Shown here: in pieces, positions 7,738-16,628 of the stretch
How the letters are laid out: the number at the start of each line of letters is the position of its first letter
Position numbering within the stretch: the stretch's first letter is position 1
From: Prevotella sp.
GTDB taxonomy: Bacteria; Bacteroidota; Bacteroidia; Bacteroidales; Bacteroidaceae
NCBI GenBank assembly: GCA_017478085.1
Contig: JAFVEE010000037.1
Span: 1 to 54,680 of the forward strand
Reading direction: 5' to 3'
Length of the DNA: 54,680 nt
Program-made: the position numbers and the translations under genes
Notes under the pieces: model-generated
What the model was told of the DNA's origin: nothing
The model's input: the letters and a program-made list of their open reading frames with translations, nothing else
Database searches by the model: none

Positions 7738-10281
7738 TTATTGTAATAGGAAATTTAGTAGTCCCCTGATAATGGCCACCCGCTTAGTGCCGTCGTCGAT
7801 GCACTCCAGCGGAAAGCCCACGGCCATGGCTTTATAGTCGGTGCCATTGTAGGCCGATGCTGCGCTGGTGCCGTCGGCATAGGCCATGGCACAGAACGAG
7901 ACGTTTGAAAGCGGATTGAGCACATCGACGTGCTGCGCGGCGTAGTGCCGTGCATTGGGCTGGCGCAAAAGGGTGAGATGGGTGCCCAGCCCCGAAACGC
8001 CATTCTCGGTAGTGTTGCGGTTCGTGCCTCCATACTGACATTTCAGCACCTCGGCCAAGAACAACTGCTCGTCTTGCTGCTGCATATCGCTGCCCACGTA
8101 TGCCCCGCTTACCAACAGGTTGCCTCCCTGGGCAGTGAACTGTGCAAGGGCATTGCGAAGGTCGGGCGTAAAGGTCTTGTAGCTCTTCAGGCTATAGCCA
8201 TCGTTGCGCTCAAGTCCCAACACCAGGTCAATCAGGTGATAGGCATAGACGGGCATGCGGACGATTGCCTCAGACGAACAGCTGACAATGTTATAGGGCC
8301 CCGCTTGATGAATGGCTTCGGCATGGGTGCGCACATTGCAGAAGTCGTTGCCTGCAAAGAAACGGCCTGCCAGTTCCTGCGGCGTGTAGCCCAGACCGCC
8401 CTCACCCTCGAAGCCCAGACGGCGTGTGTCGAAGCCAGTCTGATGACCCAGCACCCCACAAGTGGTGCCATAGCTTACGCCGAAGTCCTCGTCGAGGTCG
8501 AAGCCATCCTGCACGACGGCTGGCGATGCCAGACGGTGGAACCCGTCGACCACAAGCACCATGGGCGCATACTTTGAGCTGAAGCTGGCCGAAAGCACTT
8601 GCGAGGGGAAGCTCTGCCCGCCTTGATTCACAGCCGTTACGCGGAAATGATAGAGCGAACCAGGGTTCAGGCGCATGGTGTACTGTGTGCCTCTAATAAA
8701 CGTGCCATTATCAAATCCTCCCCCATCCTGTGCCACATAGAGGACATAGCCCGTAGGCGTGGCCAGCGGTTCGGCGGCATCGGCCGTGGGCGACCAGCTA
8801 ATACGGGCTTCGGGCTTGCCATCGGCCATCTCTACGCGGAAGTTATGAGGGGTCAGCGGCGACACCTGGCAGTCCTCGCCGTGGCGTTTGGCCAGATAGC
8901 GCAGCAGCGTCTTATAGATGGAGCGGGCCAGCGAAAAGCGGAAGTTAGGATCCAGCCCATAGCGCATGTCAGGGAAGCTCTGGTGCGAGAGCGTCTCCAG
9001 TATGGCCGAGGGCACAATGGGCACGCGTGTTTCTGAGTAGTTGCGGTCGTAGAGTTCGCGCAAGGCCCACGCCCCATACTCCAGCCGCAAGTCCTGCGTC
9101 GTGTTGTCGAGCAGTTGCTGAGCCAGTTCCTTCGATGCCTGACGCTCCTCGCCGTTGCCCAGACACTCGTTGCCGTGCTGGGTGGTGCAGATGGTGAGCG
9201 TGCCATAGATGCCCTTGCCATCGGGCTTGTTATAGCCGGCATCACTATGAACGGCAAGCGACAGTTCGATAGGCACGCGGCGGCCCGTTGAGTCGGGGGC
9301 ATACTCTGAACCACCGCACAACTCGTTGAGCATCAGCGAACGGGCATTGATGTCGTCGGCGTAATCATTGGTTCCCGCACGGGTTGAATAGACCTCGTAG
9401 GGCATGCCTGCCCACTGGGCCCAGTAGCGTGCTCCTTCCAGACAGCGGGGCATGCCGCTCACATGGCCAAAACGCTCAATGTTGCCCATGCCACCCCCAA
9501 AACGGACGGCATCGGTGGTCACCACGCCGTTGCTGGTCTTGCTTTGATTACTCAGCACCACGCTGTTGTAGGGCGAACAGCCCTGGTCGAACTCGTAGGT
9601 GCCAATATACACCCATGTCGAGCCGCCCATTTGCTGGTTCACGCGTACCTCGGTCTTCTGCCCCTGATGCCACACGGTGTAGTGGGCATCGTCGATGCTG
9701 CCTTTCACCGTCTGATAGCTCACATAGACGGCATAGCTGCCTGCTTCGGGCAGATTGGGCTGATAGGAGGCCGTGCTCTGCTTGTTCTTGCTGCGCGTGG
9801 TCTTGGCCATGCGCACCGTGCCCATCGTGAAGGGGTTCTCGCCATCGTGCAGCGTACCACTGGGCATAGCGAAGCCCGCCTGTGGGGCATCTTTCCACGA
9901 CGTCTTGTAATTATGTTCTATATAATTTAAAGAGGTGTGCTGGTCATTGTCGACAATGACCTCGTTTGGCTGCCAGTCGCGCTCACGAGGGGAGAAGACC
10001 ACAGCCCCGGCGTTCTCAAGCATGGGGATGAGGAAAGGCACCACGATGGTCTGCGTGAACAGGTCTTCACAGGTAGTATAAAGTCCGGGGCGCTGCCATC
10101 GCCAGCAGGCTTCGTTCTGGTCGTAGTAATACCCGTGCGAGGCCCACAGGGCAATGTGCCGCCCCTCCAGGCCCTGCTCTATTTCGTAAGGCCGTGAGGC
10201 GTTCTGCACCCAGGCTTTCTTCTGAGCCTTTGAAGCAATGGGCAGCAGGGCAAAGACAACCAGTAGCAACAGCGACCTCAT
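7738..10281 (-). CDS. secreted amidase-like protein with golvesin-type and FN3 domains
   Basis: An 847-residue exported protein, of the type often labelled xanthan lyase or golvesin C-terminal-like in Bacteroidales. The start at 10281 gives a clear signal peptide (MRSLLLLVVFALLPIASKAQ); the frame runs 103 codons further upstream only because it is open across the acyltransferase gene. The N-terminal part resembles an N-acetylmuramoyl-L-alanine amidase (WASHG near 45; ELSLAVHSDAGYN near 345) interrupted by a golvesin-like beta domain (residues about 150-240). An FN3 domain follows near 515-610 (ARISWSPTADAAE to YHFRVTAVNQGG), then a Rossmann-like C-terminal part (MVLVVDGFHRL). Peptidoglycan hydrolysis is the likely role; the polysaccharide-lyase name is probably inherited. 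It lies 25 bases after the acyltransferase gene. Confidence 0.82.
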   Translation of the reverse strand: MRSLLLLVVFALLPIASKAQKKAWVQNASRPYEIEQGLEGRHIALWASHGYYYDQNEACWRWQRPGLYTTCEDLFTQTIVVPFLIPMLENAGAVVFSPRERDWQPNEVIVDNDQHTSLNYIEHNYKTSWKDAPQAGFAMPSGTLHDGENPFTMGTVRMAKTTRSKNKQSTASYQPNLPEAGSYAVYVSYQTVKGSIDDAHYTVWHQGQKTEVRVNQQMGGSTWVYIGTYEFDQGCSPYNSVVLSNQSKTSNGVVTTDAVRFGGGMGNIERFGHVSGMPRCLEGARYWAQWAGMPYEVYSTRAGTNDYADDINARSLMLNELCGGSEYAPDSTGRRVPIELSLAVHSDAGYNKPDGKGIYGTLTICTTQHGNECLGNGEERQASKELAQQLLDNTTQDLRLEYGAWALRELYDRNYSETRVPIVPSAILETLSHQSFPDMRYGLDPNFRFSLARSIYKTLLRYLAKRHGEDCQVSPLTPHNFRVEMADGKPEARISWSPTADAAEPLATPTGYVLYVAQDGGGFDNGTFIRGTQYTMRLNPGSLYHFRVTAVNQGGQSFPSQVLSASFSSKYAPMVLVVDGFHRLASPAVVQDGFDLDEDFGVSYGTTCGVLGHQTGFDTRRLGFEGEGGLGYTPQELAGRFFAGNDFCNVRTHAEAIHQAGPYNIVSCSSEAIVRMPVYAYHLIDLVLGLERNDGYSLKSYKTFTPDLRNALAQFTAQGGNLLVSGAYVGSDMQQQDEQLFLAEVLKCQYGGTNRNTTENGVSGLGTHLTLLRQPNARHYAAQHVDVLNPLSNVSFCAMAYADGTSAASAYNGTDYKAMAVGFPLECIDDGTKRVAIIRGLLNFLLQ

Positions 10282-10306
10282 AGCACAATCTCCATTCGTT
10301 ATGGAT

Positions 10307-10858
10307 TTACGGCTCACAAATAAAGTTTTCCGGCTTCTTACCCTTGAAGCCTTGATAGTAAGCCTTGATAAGCTGCATGTCCTTCTCGACATCGCCCGTG
10401 GGAACGATGGTCTGCGTGCACTGTATGAGCCTACGCTCATAATCAATGCCATAGAGCAGGATGGGCAAACCAGCCTGCTGGGCAATGAAGTAGAAGCCGC
10501 GCTTCCACTCGGCCACAGGCGAACGCGTGCCCTCGGGAGTGATGCAGAGGTGAAAGTCGGTGGCCTTGCGGGCAGCCTCGGCCATCGCATCGGTCATGCG
10601 GGTGTGCTTCTGCCGGTAGACGGGAATGCCTCCCACCTTGCGAAACAACACACCCAATGGCCACACGAACCACTCCTTCTTCATCAGGAAATTGGCTCCC
10701 ATGTCCACGACGCCGTTGTATAGCTGACCAATCACAAAATCCCAGTTGCTGGTGTGCGGGGCCAGACAGATGATGCACTTCTGAGGGATCTCTTCGGTTA
10801 CTTCAATCGTCCAGCCCATTCGTTTAAGCAAAAGCCACTTACAGAACTTTTTCCACAT
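10307..10858 (-). CDS. PlsC-family acyltransferase
   Basis: A 183-residue 1-acyl-sn-glycerol-3-phosphate acyltransferase-like protein, acting at the inner face of the membrane in phospholipid or related lipid acylation. The catalytic HX4D motif is HTSNWD near residue 35, followed by the GGIPVYR block and PEGTRS near 110, the acyl-acceptor site. It is short compared with PlsC of E. coli (245), but short forms are common in Bacteroidetes. No membrane helix is obvious beyond the hydrophobic N-terminus. It lies 27 bases after the 89-residue gene and 25 before the amidase gene, so the three probably share a transcript. The acyl acceptor is not determinable here. Confidence 0.88.
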   Translation of the reverse strand: MWKKFCKWLLLKRMGWTIEVTEEIPQKCIICLAPHTSNWDFVIGQLYNGVVDMGANFLMKKEWFVWPLGVLFRKVGGIPVYRQKHTRMTDAMAEAARKATDFHLCITPEGTRSPVAEWKRGFYFIAQQAGLPILLYGIDYERRLIQCTQTIVPTGDVEKDMQLIKAYYQGFKGKKPENFICEP

Positions 10859-10885
10859 AGTTGTTTGCTTGTCGGGTCAGCTCTT

Positions 10886-11155
10886 TTAGAGGTTGTTGAT
10901 TTGGTCGACCATTTCGCTCACCTGAGCCGTAAACTTCTCCCGCAGGTTCTTGTAGTACTGCTTGGCAGGCATACCAGGCTCAGGATGCGATACTCTACAG
11001 GTAAAGTCGGCCTGCAACTTGATGATGCTCTGCAGCAGAGCCTCAGCATTATCAGCATGCTTCTCGTTGCCATAGAGCGATGCGGCCACACACTCTATGA
11101 AAAGTTCTTCACAGATCAGGTTAATGCCATGTTTCAGCGATCTCTTGTTTGCCAT
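10886..11155 (-). CDS. hypothetical 89-residue protein
   Basis: A small, mostly helical protein without signal peptide or membrane segments (MANKRSLKHGINLICEELFI...). I do not recognise a named family. It ends with a run of amphipathic helix (LREKFTAQVSEMVDQINNL) that could be a coiled coil. The gene has its own -7 box upstream at 11184 and leads the acyltransferase-amidase operon. Normal codon use, a clear promoter and clean spacing make it real. Confidence 0.75.
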   Translation of the reverse strand: MANKRSLKHGINLICEELFIECVAASLYGNEKHADNAEALLQSIIKLQADFTCRVSHPEPGMPAKQYYKNLREKFTAQVSEMVDQINNL

Positions 11156-11183
11156 AGTTCGTTGATTTTAATGATTCAATTGC

Positions 11184-11191
11184 CAAAGATA
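11184..11191 (-). promoter_or_regulatory. promoter -7 box of the small protein-acyltransferase-amidase operon
   Basis: Minus-strand TATCTTTG, matching TAnnTTTG, 28 bases before the start codon at 11155. No strong -33 TTG was seen at ideal spacing. Confidence 0.55.
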
Positions 11192-11250
11192 AACAAATAA
11201 ATCGAAACGACAATGGATTTTTCGGAAAAACTTATTCTGTTTTGCTTTTT

Positions 11251-12057
11251 TTACGAAATTGGCCTTAGCTGCCAGAAGGCCACGGCAGCAGCCGCAGCCA
11301 CATTGAGCGAATCGACCTGATGGTGCATGGGTATGCGCACCACATAGTCGGCATTGGCGATTACCTCGCGAGCCAAGCCGTCGCCTTCGGTGCCCATGAT
11401 GATGGCAAGACGTGGCTCGGCCATCAGTGCAGCATCGTCAATGCTCACGGAGCGGTCGGTCAGTGCCATGGCAGCCGTGCGGAACCCTAATTGCCGCAAG
11501 CTGTTGGGCGAGCCTTCGATCCACGCCCAAGGCACCAGGAAGACACTACCCATAGACACCCTGACCGCCCTGCGGTTCAACGGGTCGCACGAGGTGCGGG
11601 TGAGCAGCACGGCATCGATGCCCAGTGCTGCCGCCGAACGGAAAATGGCCCCGATATTGGTGGTGTCGGTCACGCCGTCGATGACCACTACGCGCCGCGC
11701 TCCCCGGCAGACCTCCTCGGCAGTGGGCTCCACAGGCCTGCGCATAGCACAGAGCACACCGCGCGTCAGCGTGTAGCCGGTCAGTCCTGCCAAAAGTTCC
11801 CGCTCGCCTGTATAAAGTGGCACATGCTCGCCACACCTTTTTATTATAGGGGCAGCATCGCCCTCGATGTGGCGACGCTCGCACATGAGCGCCACAGGCT
11901 CGTAGCCTTTATCCAAAGCCACGGCTATCACCTTGGGACTCTCGGCAATGAAGATGCCCCGTGCAGGGTCGAGCCTGTTGCGCAGCTGGGCCTCGGTAAG
12001 CGTGCCAAAGAGCTGTGCCCCCGGATCGCTGAGCGATGTAATCTCGACTATGTTCAT
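11251..12057 (-). CDS. TrmH/SpoU-family RNA 2'-O-methyltransferase
   Basis: A SAM-dependent 2'-O-ribose methyltransferase of the SPOUT class, 268 residues; the RNA target (tRNA or 23S rRNA) cannot be told from sequence alone. Motif 1 is VVIDGVTDTTNIGAIFRSA (near residue 130). Motifs 2 and 3 form the C-terminal knot: AIIMGTEGDGL and IPMHHQVDSLNVAAAAAV. An N-terminal substrate-binding part precedes it (IFIAESPKVIAVALDKG). I choose the start at 12057, where ATGA overlaps the stop of the phosphatase gene; a longer frame from 12087 reads inside that gene. The two are translationally coupled. Confidence 0.9.
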   Translation of the reverse strand: MNIVEITSLSDPGAQLFGTLTEAQLRNRLDPARGIFIAESPKVIAVALDKGYEPVALMCERRHIEGDAAPIIKRCGEHVPLYTGERELLAGLTGYTLTRGVLCAMRRPVEPTAEEVCRGARRVVVIDGVTDTTNIGAIFRSAAALGIDAVLLTRTSCDPLNRRAVRVSMGSVFLVPWAWIEGSPNSLRQLGFRTAAMALTDRSVSIDDAALMAEPRLAIIMGTEGDGLAREVIANADYVVRIPMHHQVDSLNVAAAAAVAFWQLRPIS

Positions 12058-12512
12058 CGCCTTATCTCCTTCAGCAGGGCTGTGCAACCCAGTAGTACAT
12101 CATGCCATGTGGCTTCGAAATCGCGTGTGTACCACGGGTCGGCTACGTCGCCCGGTCTGTCGGTGAAATCCATCAGCAACCGAATCTTACCCTCCGGGTC
12201 GCCGCCACAGATGCGTCGCATGTTGCGCAGGTTCCACGAATCCATGCCTATCAGCAAGTCGAAACGGTCATAGTCGCGGCTGGTCATCTGTCGGGCCGTT
12301 TTGCCTTCGCAACCTATGCCATGCTCGGCCAGCTTGCGGCGTGCAGGCGGGTAGACGGCATTGCCAATCTCCTCGGTCGAGGTGGCAGCCGACTCAACGC
12401 TGACCAGACCATCGAGGCCCTCCTGCCTCAATAGTTCTTTCATCACAAATTCGGCCATCGGGCTTCTGCAAATATTGCCGTGGCACACGAAAAGAATGCT
12501 CTTTGTCTTCAT
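12054..12512 (-). CDS. low-molecular-weight protein-tyrosine phosphatase
   Basis: A 152-residue cytoplasmic phosphatase. The P-loop is visible at the N-terminus as FVCHGNICRSPMAE (catalytic Cys and Arg in CX4-CR spacing, residues about 8-18), and the general acid is the Asp of ADPWYTRDFEATW near 125. The start at 12512 gives the canonical N-terminus; an open frame continues 48 codons upstream across the promoter and is not used. Low-molecular-weight phosphatases often reverse tyrosine-kinase control of exopolysaccharide export, but no such genes are adjacent. It overlaps the downstream TrmH gene by four bases. Confidence 0.93.
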   Translation of the reverse strand: MKTKSILFVCHGNICRSPMAEFVMKELLRQEGLDGLVSVESAATSTEEIGNAVYPPARRKLAEHGIGCEGKTARQMTSRDYDRFDLLIGMDSWNLRNMRRICGGDPEGKIRLLMDFTDRPGDVADPWYTRDFEATWHDVLLGCTALLKEIRR

Positions 12513-12521
12513 AACTGGCCA

Positions 12522-12529
12522 CAAAGGTA
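12522..12529 (-). promoter_or_regulatory. promoter -7 box of the phosphatase-TrmH pair
   Basis: Minus-strand TACCTTTG only 9 bases before the start codon, so the transcript has a very short leader or starts close to the ATG. It is identical to the -7 octamer of glnS and both tRNA-Arg genes. Confidence 0.6.
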
Positions 12530-12595
12530 CGGCAAAAAATCTGAATAACAATGAAAAAAACGACAAAATAGCTCTTACCGCTTTTGTAGCCGCAT

Positions 12596-12705
12596 CGCAA
12601 CCGAGGCTTAATTGAGCGACAATGGAGGCTTCATTGAGAGACAACGAAGCCTCCATTAAATGACAACCAAGGCCCCGTTGAATCGTAACGGAGCCTTGGT
12701 TTCGA
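12596..12705. repeat. 22-base tandem array A, five units
   Basis: Five contiguous 22-base units (starts at 12596, 12618, 12640, 12662, 12684), with a consensus close to GACAAYGGAGGCYYCATTRA. Each unit carries a short palindrome, best seen as CAATG...CATTG. The outer units are more diverged. It fills the 316-base divergent gap between the phosphatase and glnS, upstream of both promoters. The same family recurs at 29973. Confidence 0.92.
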
Positions 12706-12765
12706 TAGTACCCCCTCAGCCTTCGCGCGCGAAATAATTAAAAAGGTAAAGAAAAAACGATGGTG

Positions 12766-12799
12766 TTGCAATGAAATCAAAAAAAACTTTGTACCTTTG
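12766..12799 (+). promoter_or_regulatory. promoter of the glnS operon
   Basis: TTG (12766-12768) and TACCTTTG (12792-12799) are spaced 23 bases apart, slightly wide, with GCAC following the -7 box as at the tRNA promoters. The glnS ATG is 29 bases downstream. Confidence 0.65.
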
Positions 12800-12828
12800 C
12801 ACTCAAATCGTAAAATAAGAAACATATT

Positions 12829-14583
12829 ATGGAAGAAAAAGTATTGAATGAAAGTGAGGAGAAGAAATCGGTGAGTTTCATTGAGCAGATGGTCATCAAC
12901 GACCTGGCCGAAGGCAAGAATGGCGGCAGGCTGCAGACGCGCTTCCCGCCAGAGCCCAATGGCTACCTGCACATAGGCCATGCCAAGGCCATCGCCCTGG
13001 ACTTCGGACTGGCCAAGAAATACGGCGGCATCTGCAACCTGCGCTTCGACGATACCAACCCCGTGAAGGAAGACACGGAGTATATTGAGAGCATTGAGCA
13101 CGACATCAAGTGGCTTGGCTTCGAGTGGGCCAACGTCTACTATGCCAGCGACTATTTCCAGCAGCTGTGGGACTTTGCCGTGTGGCTCATCAAGCAGGGA
13201 CGCGCCTACGTGGACGAGCAGAGCGCCGAGGTGATTGCCCAGCAGAAGGGCACCACCACCAGCCCGGGCACCAACAGCCCCTACCGCGACCGTCCCGTGG
13301 AGGAGAACCTGCGCCTGTTTGAGTATATGAACAGCGGAAAGTGCGAGCCAGGCACGCTGGTGCTGCGCGCCAAGATCGACATGGCCCACCCGAACATGCT
13401 CTTCCGCGACCCGCTCATCTACCGCGTGCTGAACATTCCCCACGTGAAGACGGGCTCCCGCTGGAACGCATACCCCATGTACGACTTCACCCACGGCCAG
13501 AGCGACTATCTGGAGGGCGTGACCCACTCGTGGTGCACGCTGGAGTTCGTGGAGCACCGCCCCCTGTACGACCTGTTCGTCACCTGGATGAAAGAATGGC
13601 GCGGCGAGACCGACAACATTGAGGACAATCGTCCCCGCCAGACCGAGTTCAACAAGCTGAACCTGAACTACACGCTGATGTCGAAGCGCAACCTGCTGGC
13701 ACTGGTGCAGAACGGACTGGTGAGCGGATGGGACGATCCCCGCATGCCCACCATCTGCGGCCTGCGCCGTCGTGGCTACTCGCCCGAAAGCCTGCGCAAG
13801 TTCATCGACAAGATAGGCTACACCAAGCTCGACGCGCTGAACGATATGGCCCTGATGGAGAGCGTGGTGCGCGACGACCTGAACCAGCGTGCGCTCAGGG
13901 TGAGTGCGGTACTCGACCCCGTGCGCGTGGTCATCACCAACTATCCGGAGGGACAGACCGAGACACTCACCGCCATAAACAACCCCGAGAACGAGGCCGA
14001 CGGCACCCACGAGGTGGAGTTTGGCCGCGAGCTCTGGATAGAGCGCGACGACTTCCAGGAGGTGGCCGAGAAGAAGTTCATGCGTCTGGCCCCGGGTAAG
14101 GAGGTCAGGCTGAAGAACGCCTATATCATCAAGTGCGACGAGGAGCACCCCTGCGACAAGGACAGCGAGGGCCGCGTGACCACCATCTACTGTACCTACG
14201 ACCCCGAGACGCGCAGCGGAATGCCGGGTGCCGACCGCAAGATCAAGGGCAAGACGCTGCACTGGGTGAGCTGCCACAATGCCGTGCAGGCCGAAGTGCG
14301 CCTGTACGACCGTCTGTGGAAGGTGGAGAACCCGCGCGACGAGCTGGCCGCCATTCGCGAGGAGCAGCAGTGCGATGCCGTCACGGCCATGAAGCAGATC
14401 ATCAACCCCGACTCGCTCACCGTGCTCACCGGCTGCTACGTTGAGCCATTCGCAGCCACCATGCCTGCTCTGCAGTACCTGCAGTTCCAGCGCATAGGCT
14501 ACTTCAACGTAGACCCCGAGTCGGCACCAGGCCGCCTGGTGTTCAACAAGACCGTGGGGCTGAAGGACACGTGGAAGAAATGA
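12829..14583 (+). CDS. glnS: glutamine--tRNA ligase
   Basis: Class I aminoacyl-tRNA synthetase charging tRNA-Gln, 584 residues. The HIGH region is RFPPEPNGYLHIGHAKA (near residue 45), followed by the GlnRS-specific RFDDTNP. The KMSKS equivalent is LMSKRNLLALV near 285. The C-terminal anticodon-binding beta barrels are present to the end (GRLVFNKTVGLKDTW). The glutamine-type rather than glutamate-type assignment rests on the FPPEPNGYLHIGHAK wording and the two-barrel C-terminus. Its stop overlaps the next start in ATGA at 14580. It heads a seven-gene plus-strand run. Confidence 0.97.
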   Translation: MEEKVLNESEEKKSVSFIEQMVINDLAEGKNGGRLQTRFPPEPNGYLHIGHAKAIALDFGLAKKYGGICNLRFDDTNPVKEDTEYIESIEHDIKWLGFEWANVYYASDYFQQLWDFAVWLIKQGRAYVDEQSAEVIAQQKGTTTSPGTNSPYRDRPVEENLRLFEYMNSGKCEPGTLVLRAKIDMAHPNMLFRDPLIYRVLNIPHVKTGSRWNAYPMYDFTHGQSDYLEGVTHSWCTLEFVEHRPLYDLFVTWMKEWRGETDNIEDNRPRQTEFNKLNLNYTLMSKRNLLALVQNGLVSGWDDPRMPTICGLRRRGYSPESLRKFIDKIGYTKLDALNDMALMESVVRDDLNQRALRVSAVLDPVRVVITNYPEGQTETLTAINNPENEADGTHEVEFGRELWIERDDFQEVAEKKFMRLAPGKEVRLKNAYIIKCDEEHPCDKDSEGRVTTIYCTYDPETRSGMPGADRKIKGKTLHWVSCHNAVQAEVRLYDRLWKVENPRDELAAIREEQQCDAVTAMKQIINPDSLTVLTGCYVEPFAATMPALQYLQFQRIGYFNVDPESAPGRLVFNKTVGLKDTWKK

Positions 14584-16004
14584 AGCTGACGGGCGACGAA
14601 TATTTTGACAGCGACGAGTTCCGCGACATGCTGGGGGAGTACGAGCAGGCCGTGAGTTCGGGTCAGCCCGTGTATCTTGATGCCGACGAGCTGGCCGAGA
14701 TAGCCGACTACTACCAGATGCAGGGCCAGGCGGAAGAGGCCGAGCAGGCCATCAGCCTGGCACTGAGCCTGTCGCCAGGAGCCATCGCACCGCTCACCTA
14801 CCGCATTCACGAGGCACTATGGCAGGGCGATGTAGAGGCAGCACGCCGCTATCTGGACCAGATTGTGGAGAAAGACGAGCCCGACTACATTTACTGCCAA
14901 GGCGAGATTATGATAGCCGAGGGCCGCATCAAGCAAGCCGACCAGTTCTTCAGCGAGCAGTTCAAGTCAGTACCGCCCGAAGAGTACCAGGACTACGTGG
15001 TCGATGTGGCCCACATCTTTGCCGACTACGGCGTGAGCGACAAGGCTATGGAGTGGATGGCACGGGGCAAGCAGGAAGACACGCCCGACTTCAAGGAGCT
15101 TATGGCCCGCACGCTTTTCGGCCTGGGCAAATACAAGGACTCAGAGAAGCTGTTCAACGAGTTGCTCGACACCGACCCCTTCCAGAAACGCTACTGGAAC
15201 GCACTGGCCTCGGCACAGTTTATGAACGAGGACTACAGCGGCTCGGTGCAGAGCAGCGAGTATGCCATCGCCATCGACCCCGACGACCCTGAAGGGCTGC
15301 TCTCTAAGGCCAATGGCCTGTATCGGTTGGGCAACTACGAGATGGCGCTCGACTACTTCAGGCGCTACTCCGAGCGACTGCCTGACGATGAGTTCGCACT
15401 GCTGCACCAGGGCACCTGCCTCATCAACCTGGGCAACAACGACGATGCCATACTGGTGCTACAGCGGGCATTGCAGCTGGCACTGCCCGACTCGCAGTAT
15501 CTGCCCGACATCTACCAGGAGCTGGCCTTCGCCTATAGCGAGAGCGACCAGGTAGACGAGGCCATCGCCTTCCTCGACAAGACCGACACCCTGGAGTGCG
15601 ACCACGTGGGCATTCTCGTGATAAAGGGCCACATTCTCATGGCCGCAGGGCGCATGGACGAGGCCGAGGAGCTGTTCCGCAAGGCCATCGTAGAGAGCGA
15701 TGATCCGCACCAGACGCTGCTGCGCGTCATCGTGTCACTCTACGACAACCGTTTCCTGGAGGCTGCCTACCAGATGTTCCTGAAGTACTTCAACATGGTG
15801 CCCGATGACTATCCCGACGGCTATGCCTACATGGCCCTGTGCTGCTACGACATGAAACGCTACGACGAGTTCCTGAGCTACCTGAAAACCGCCTGCCAGC
15901 GCAACCCCAAGGAGTGCCGACTGGTGCTGAGCCACCTGTTTCCTGCCGACGTGGCCCCCGCCGACTATTACGACTACATCAAGAAAAAAATGAAGAAGCA
16001 ATGA
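14580..16004 (+). CDS. tetratricopeptide-repeat protein
   Basis: A soluble protein of 474 residues made of about a dozen TPR helical hairpins from about residue 35 to the end (for example ADYYQMQGQAEEAEQAISLA and AFAYSESDQVDEAIAFLDK). No signal peptide or membrane segment. TPR arrays bind protein partners; nothing indicates which. I start at ATG 14580, which overlaps the glnS stop as ATGA; a GTG three codons earlier (14571) is also possible. The 3' end overlaps the DedA start in the same ATGA manner, so three consecutive genes are translationally coupled. Confidence 0.88.
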   Translation: MKLTGDEYFDSDEFRDMLGEYEQAVSSGQPVYLDADELAEIADYYQMQGQAEEAEQAISLALSLSPGAIAPLTYRIHEALWQGDVEAARRYLDQIVEKDEPDYIYCQGEIMIAEGRIKQADQFFSEQFKSVPPEEYQDYVVDVAHIFADYGVSDKAMEWMARGKQEDTPDFKELMARTLFGLGKYKDSEKLFNELLDTDPFQKRYWNALASAQFMNEDYSGSVQSSEYAIAIDPDDPEGLLSKANGLYRLGNYEMALDYFRRYSERLPDDEFALLHQGTCLINLGNNDDAILVLQRALQLALPDSQYLPDIYQELAFAYSESDQVDEAIAFLDKTDTLECDHVGILVIKGHILMAAGRMDEAEELFRKAIVESDDPHQTLLRVIVSLYDNRFLEAAYQMFLKYFNMVPDDYPDGYAYMALCCYDMKRYDEFLSYLKTACQRNPKECRLVLSHLFPADVAPADYYDYIKKKMKKQ

Positions 16005-16621
16005 ACTGGATAGCAAGCCTTTTAGGCAACCTGAACTATGGCACCATACTGCTGCTCATGCTGCTGGAGAGCACCGTCATTCCCGTGCCATCGGAACTGG
16101 TGGTGGCACCGGCCGCCTACCACGCCGCCGGGGGCCATCTGAACGTGCTGCTCGTGGTGATCTTTGCCACCATCGGTGCCGACATAGGCGCCTCCATCAA
16201 CTACTTCGTGGCCCTCTACGTGGGGCGCCCGGTGATCTACCGCTTTGCTCGCAGCAAGTGGGGACGCATGTGCCTGCTCAGCGAGGAGAAGGTGCAGAAG
16301 AGCGAGCGCTACTTCGACGACCATGGCATCGTGGCCACACTCACGGGCAGACTCATTCCCGGCATACGCCACCTTATTTCGCTGCCTGCAGGACTGGCCC
16401 GCATGAACTACTGGAAGTTCCTGCTCTACACCACCATTGGCGCTGGCTGCTGGCACGCCATACTGGCCGCTATGGGCTGGTATCTGCACGCCATCGTGCC
16501 CGAAGACCAGCTGGAGCAGACCATCGAGCGCTACAACCACTACATCGTGCTGGCCATCGTGGCCATCGTCGTGGTGGCAGCTGCATGGTTCGTTTATCGC
16601 AAAAAATCAAAAAAACAATAA
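16001..16621 (+). CDS. DedA-family membrane protein
   Basis: Integral inner-membrane protein of 206 residues. Family marks are ESTVIPVPSELVVAPA (near residue 25), the loop region with GRPVIYRFARSKWG, and TGRLIPGIRHLISLPAGLARM near 120, which holds the conserved Arg residues of the DedA/SNARE-associated fold. Four to five hydrophobic segments are visible, the last near the basic C-terminus (YRKKSKKQ). Members of the family act as lipid scramblases or undecaprenyl-phosphate/phospholipid transporters linked to the proton motive force. Starting at 16001 uses the ATGA overlap with the TPR gene; the longer frame is antecedent coding of that gene. Confidence 0.92.
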   Translation: MNWIASLLGNLNYGTILLLMLLESTVIPVPSELVVAPAAYHAAGGHLNVLLVVIFATIGADIGASINYFVALYVGRPVIYRFARSKWGRMCLLSEEKVQKSERYFDDHGIVATLTGRLIPGIRHLISLPAGLARMNYWKFLLYTTIGAGCWHAILAAMGWYLHAIVPEDQLEQTIERYNHYIVLAIVAIVVVAAAWFVYRKKSKKQ

Positions 16622-16628
16622 AGACGTT

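Noticed and set aside
12631-14277. 548-codon minus-strand frame across glnS
   Set aside because: Low-complexity Val/Ala/His/Leu composition typical of antisense frames; glnS on the plus strand has full family motifs and a promoter.
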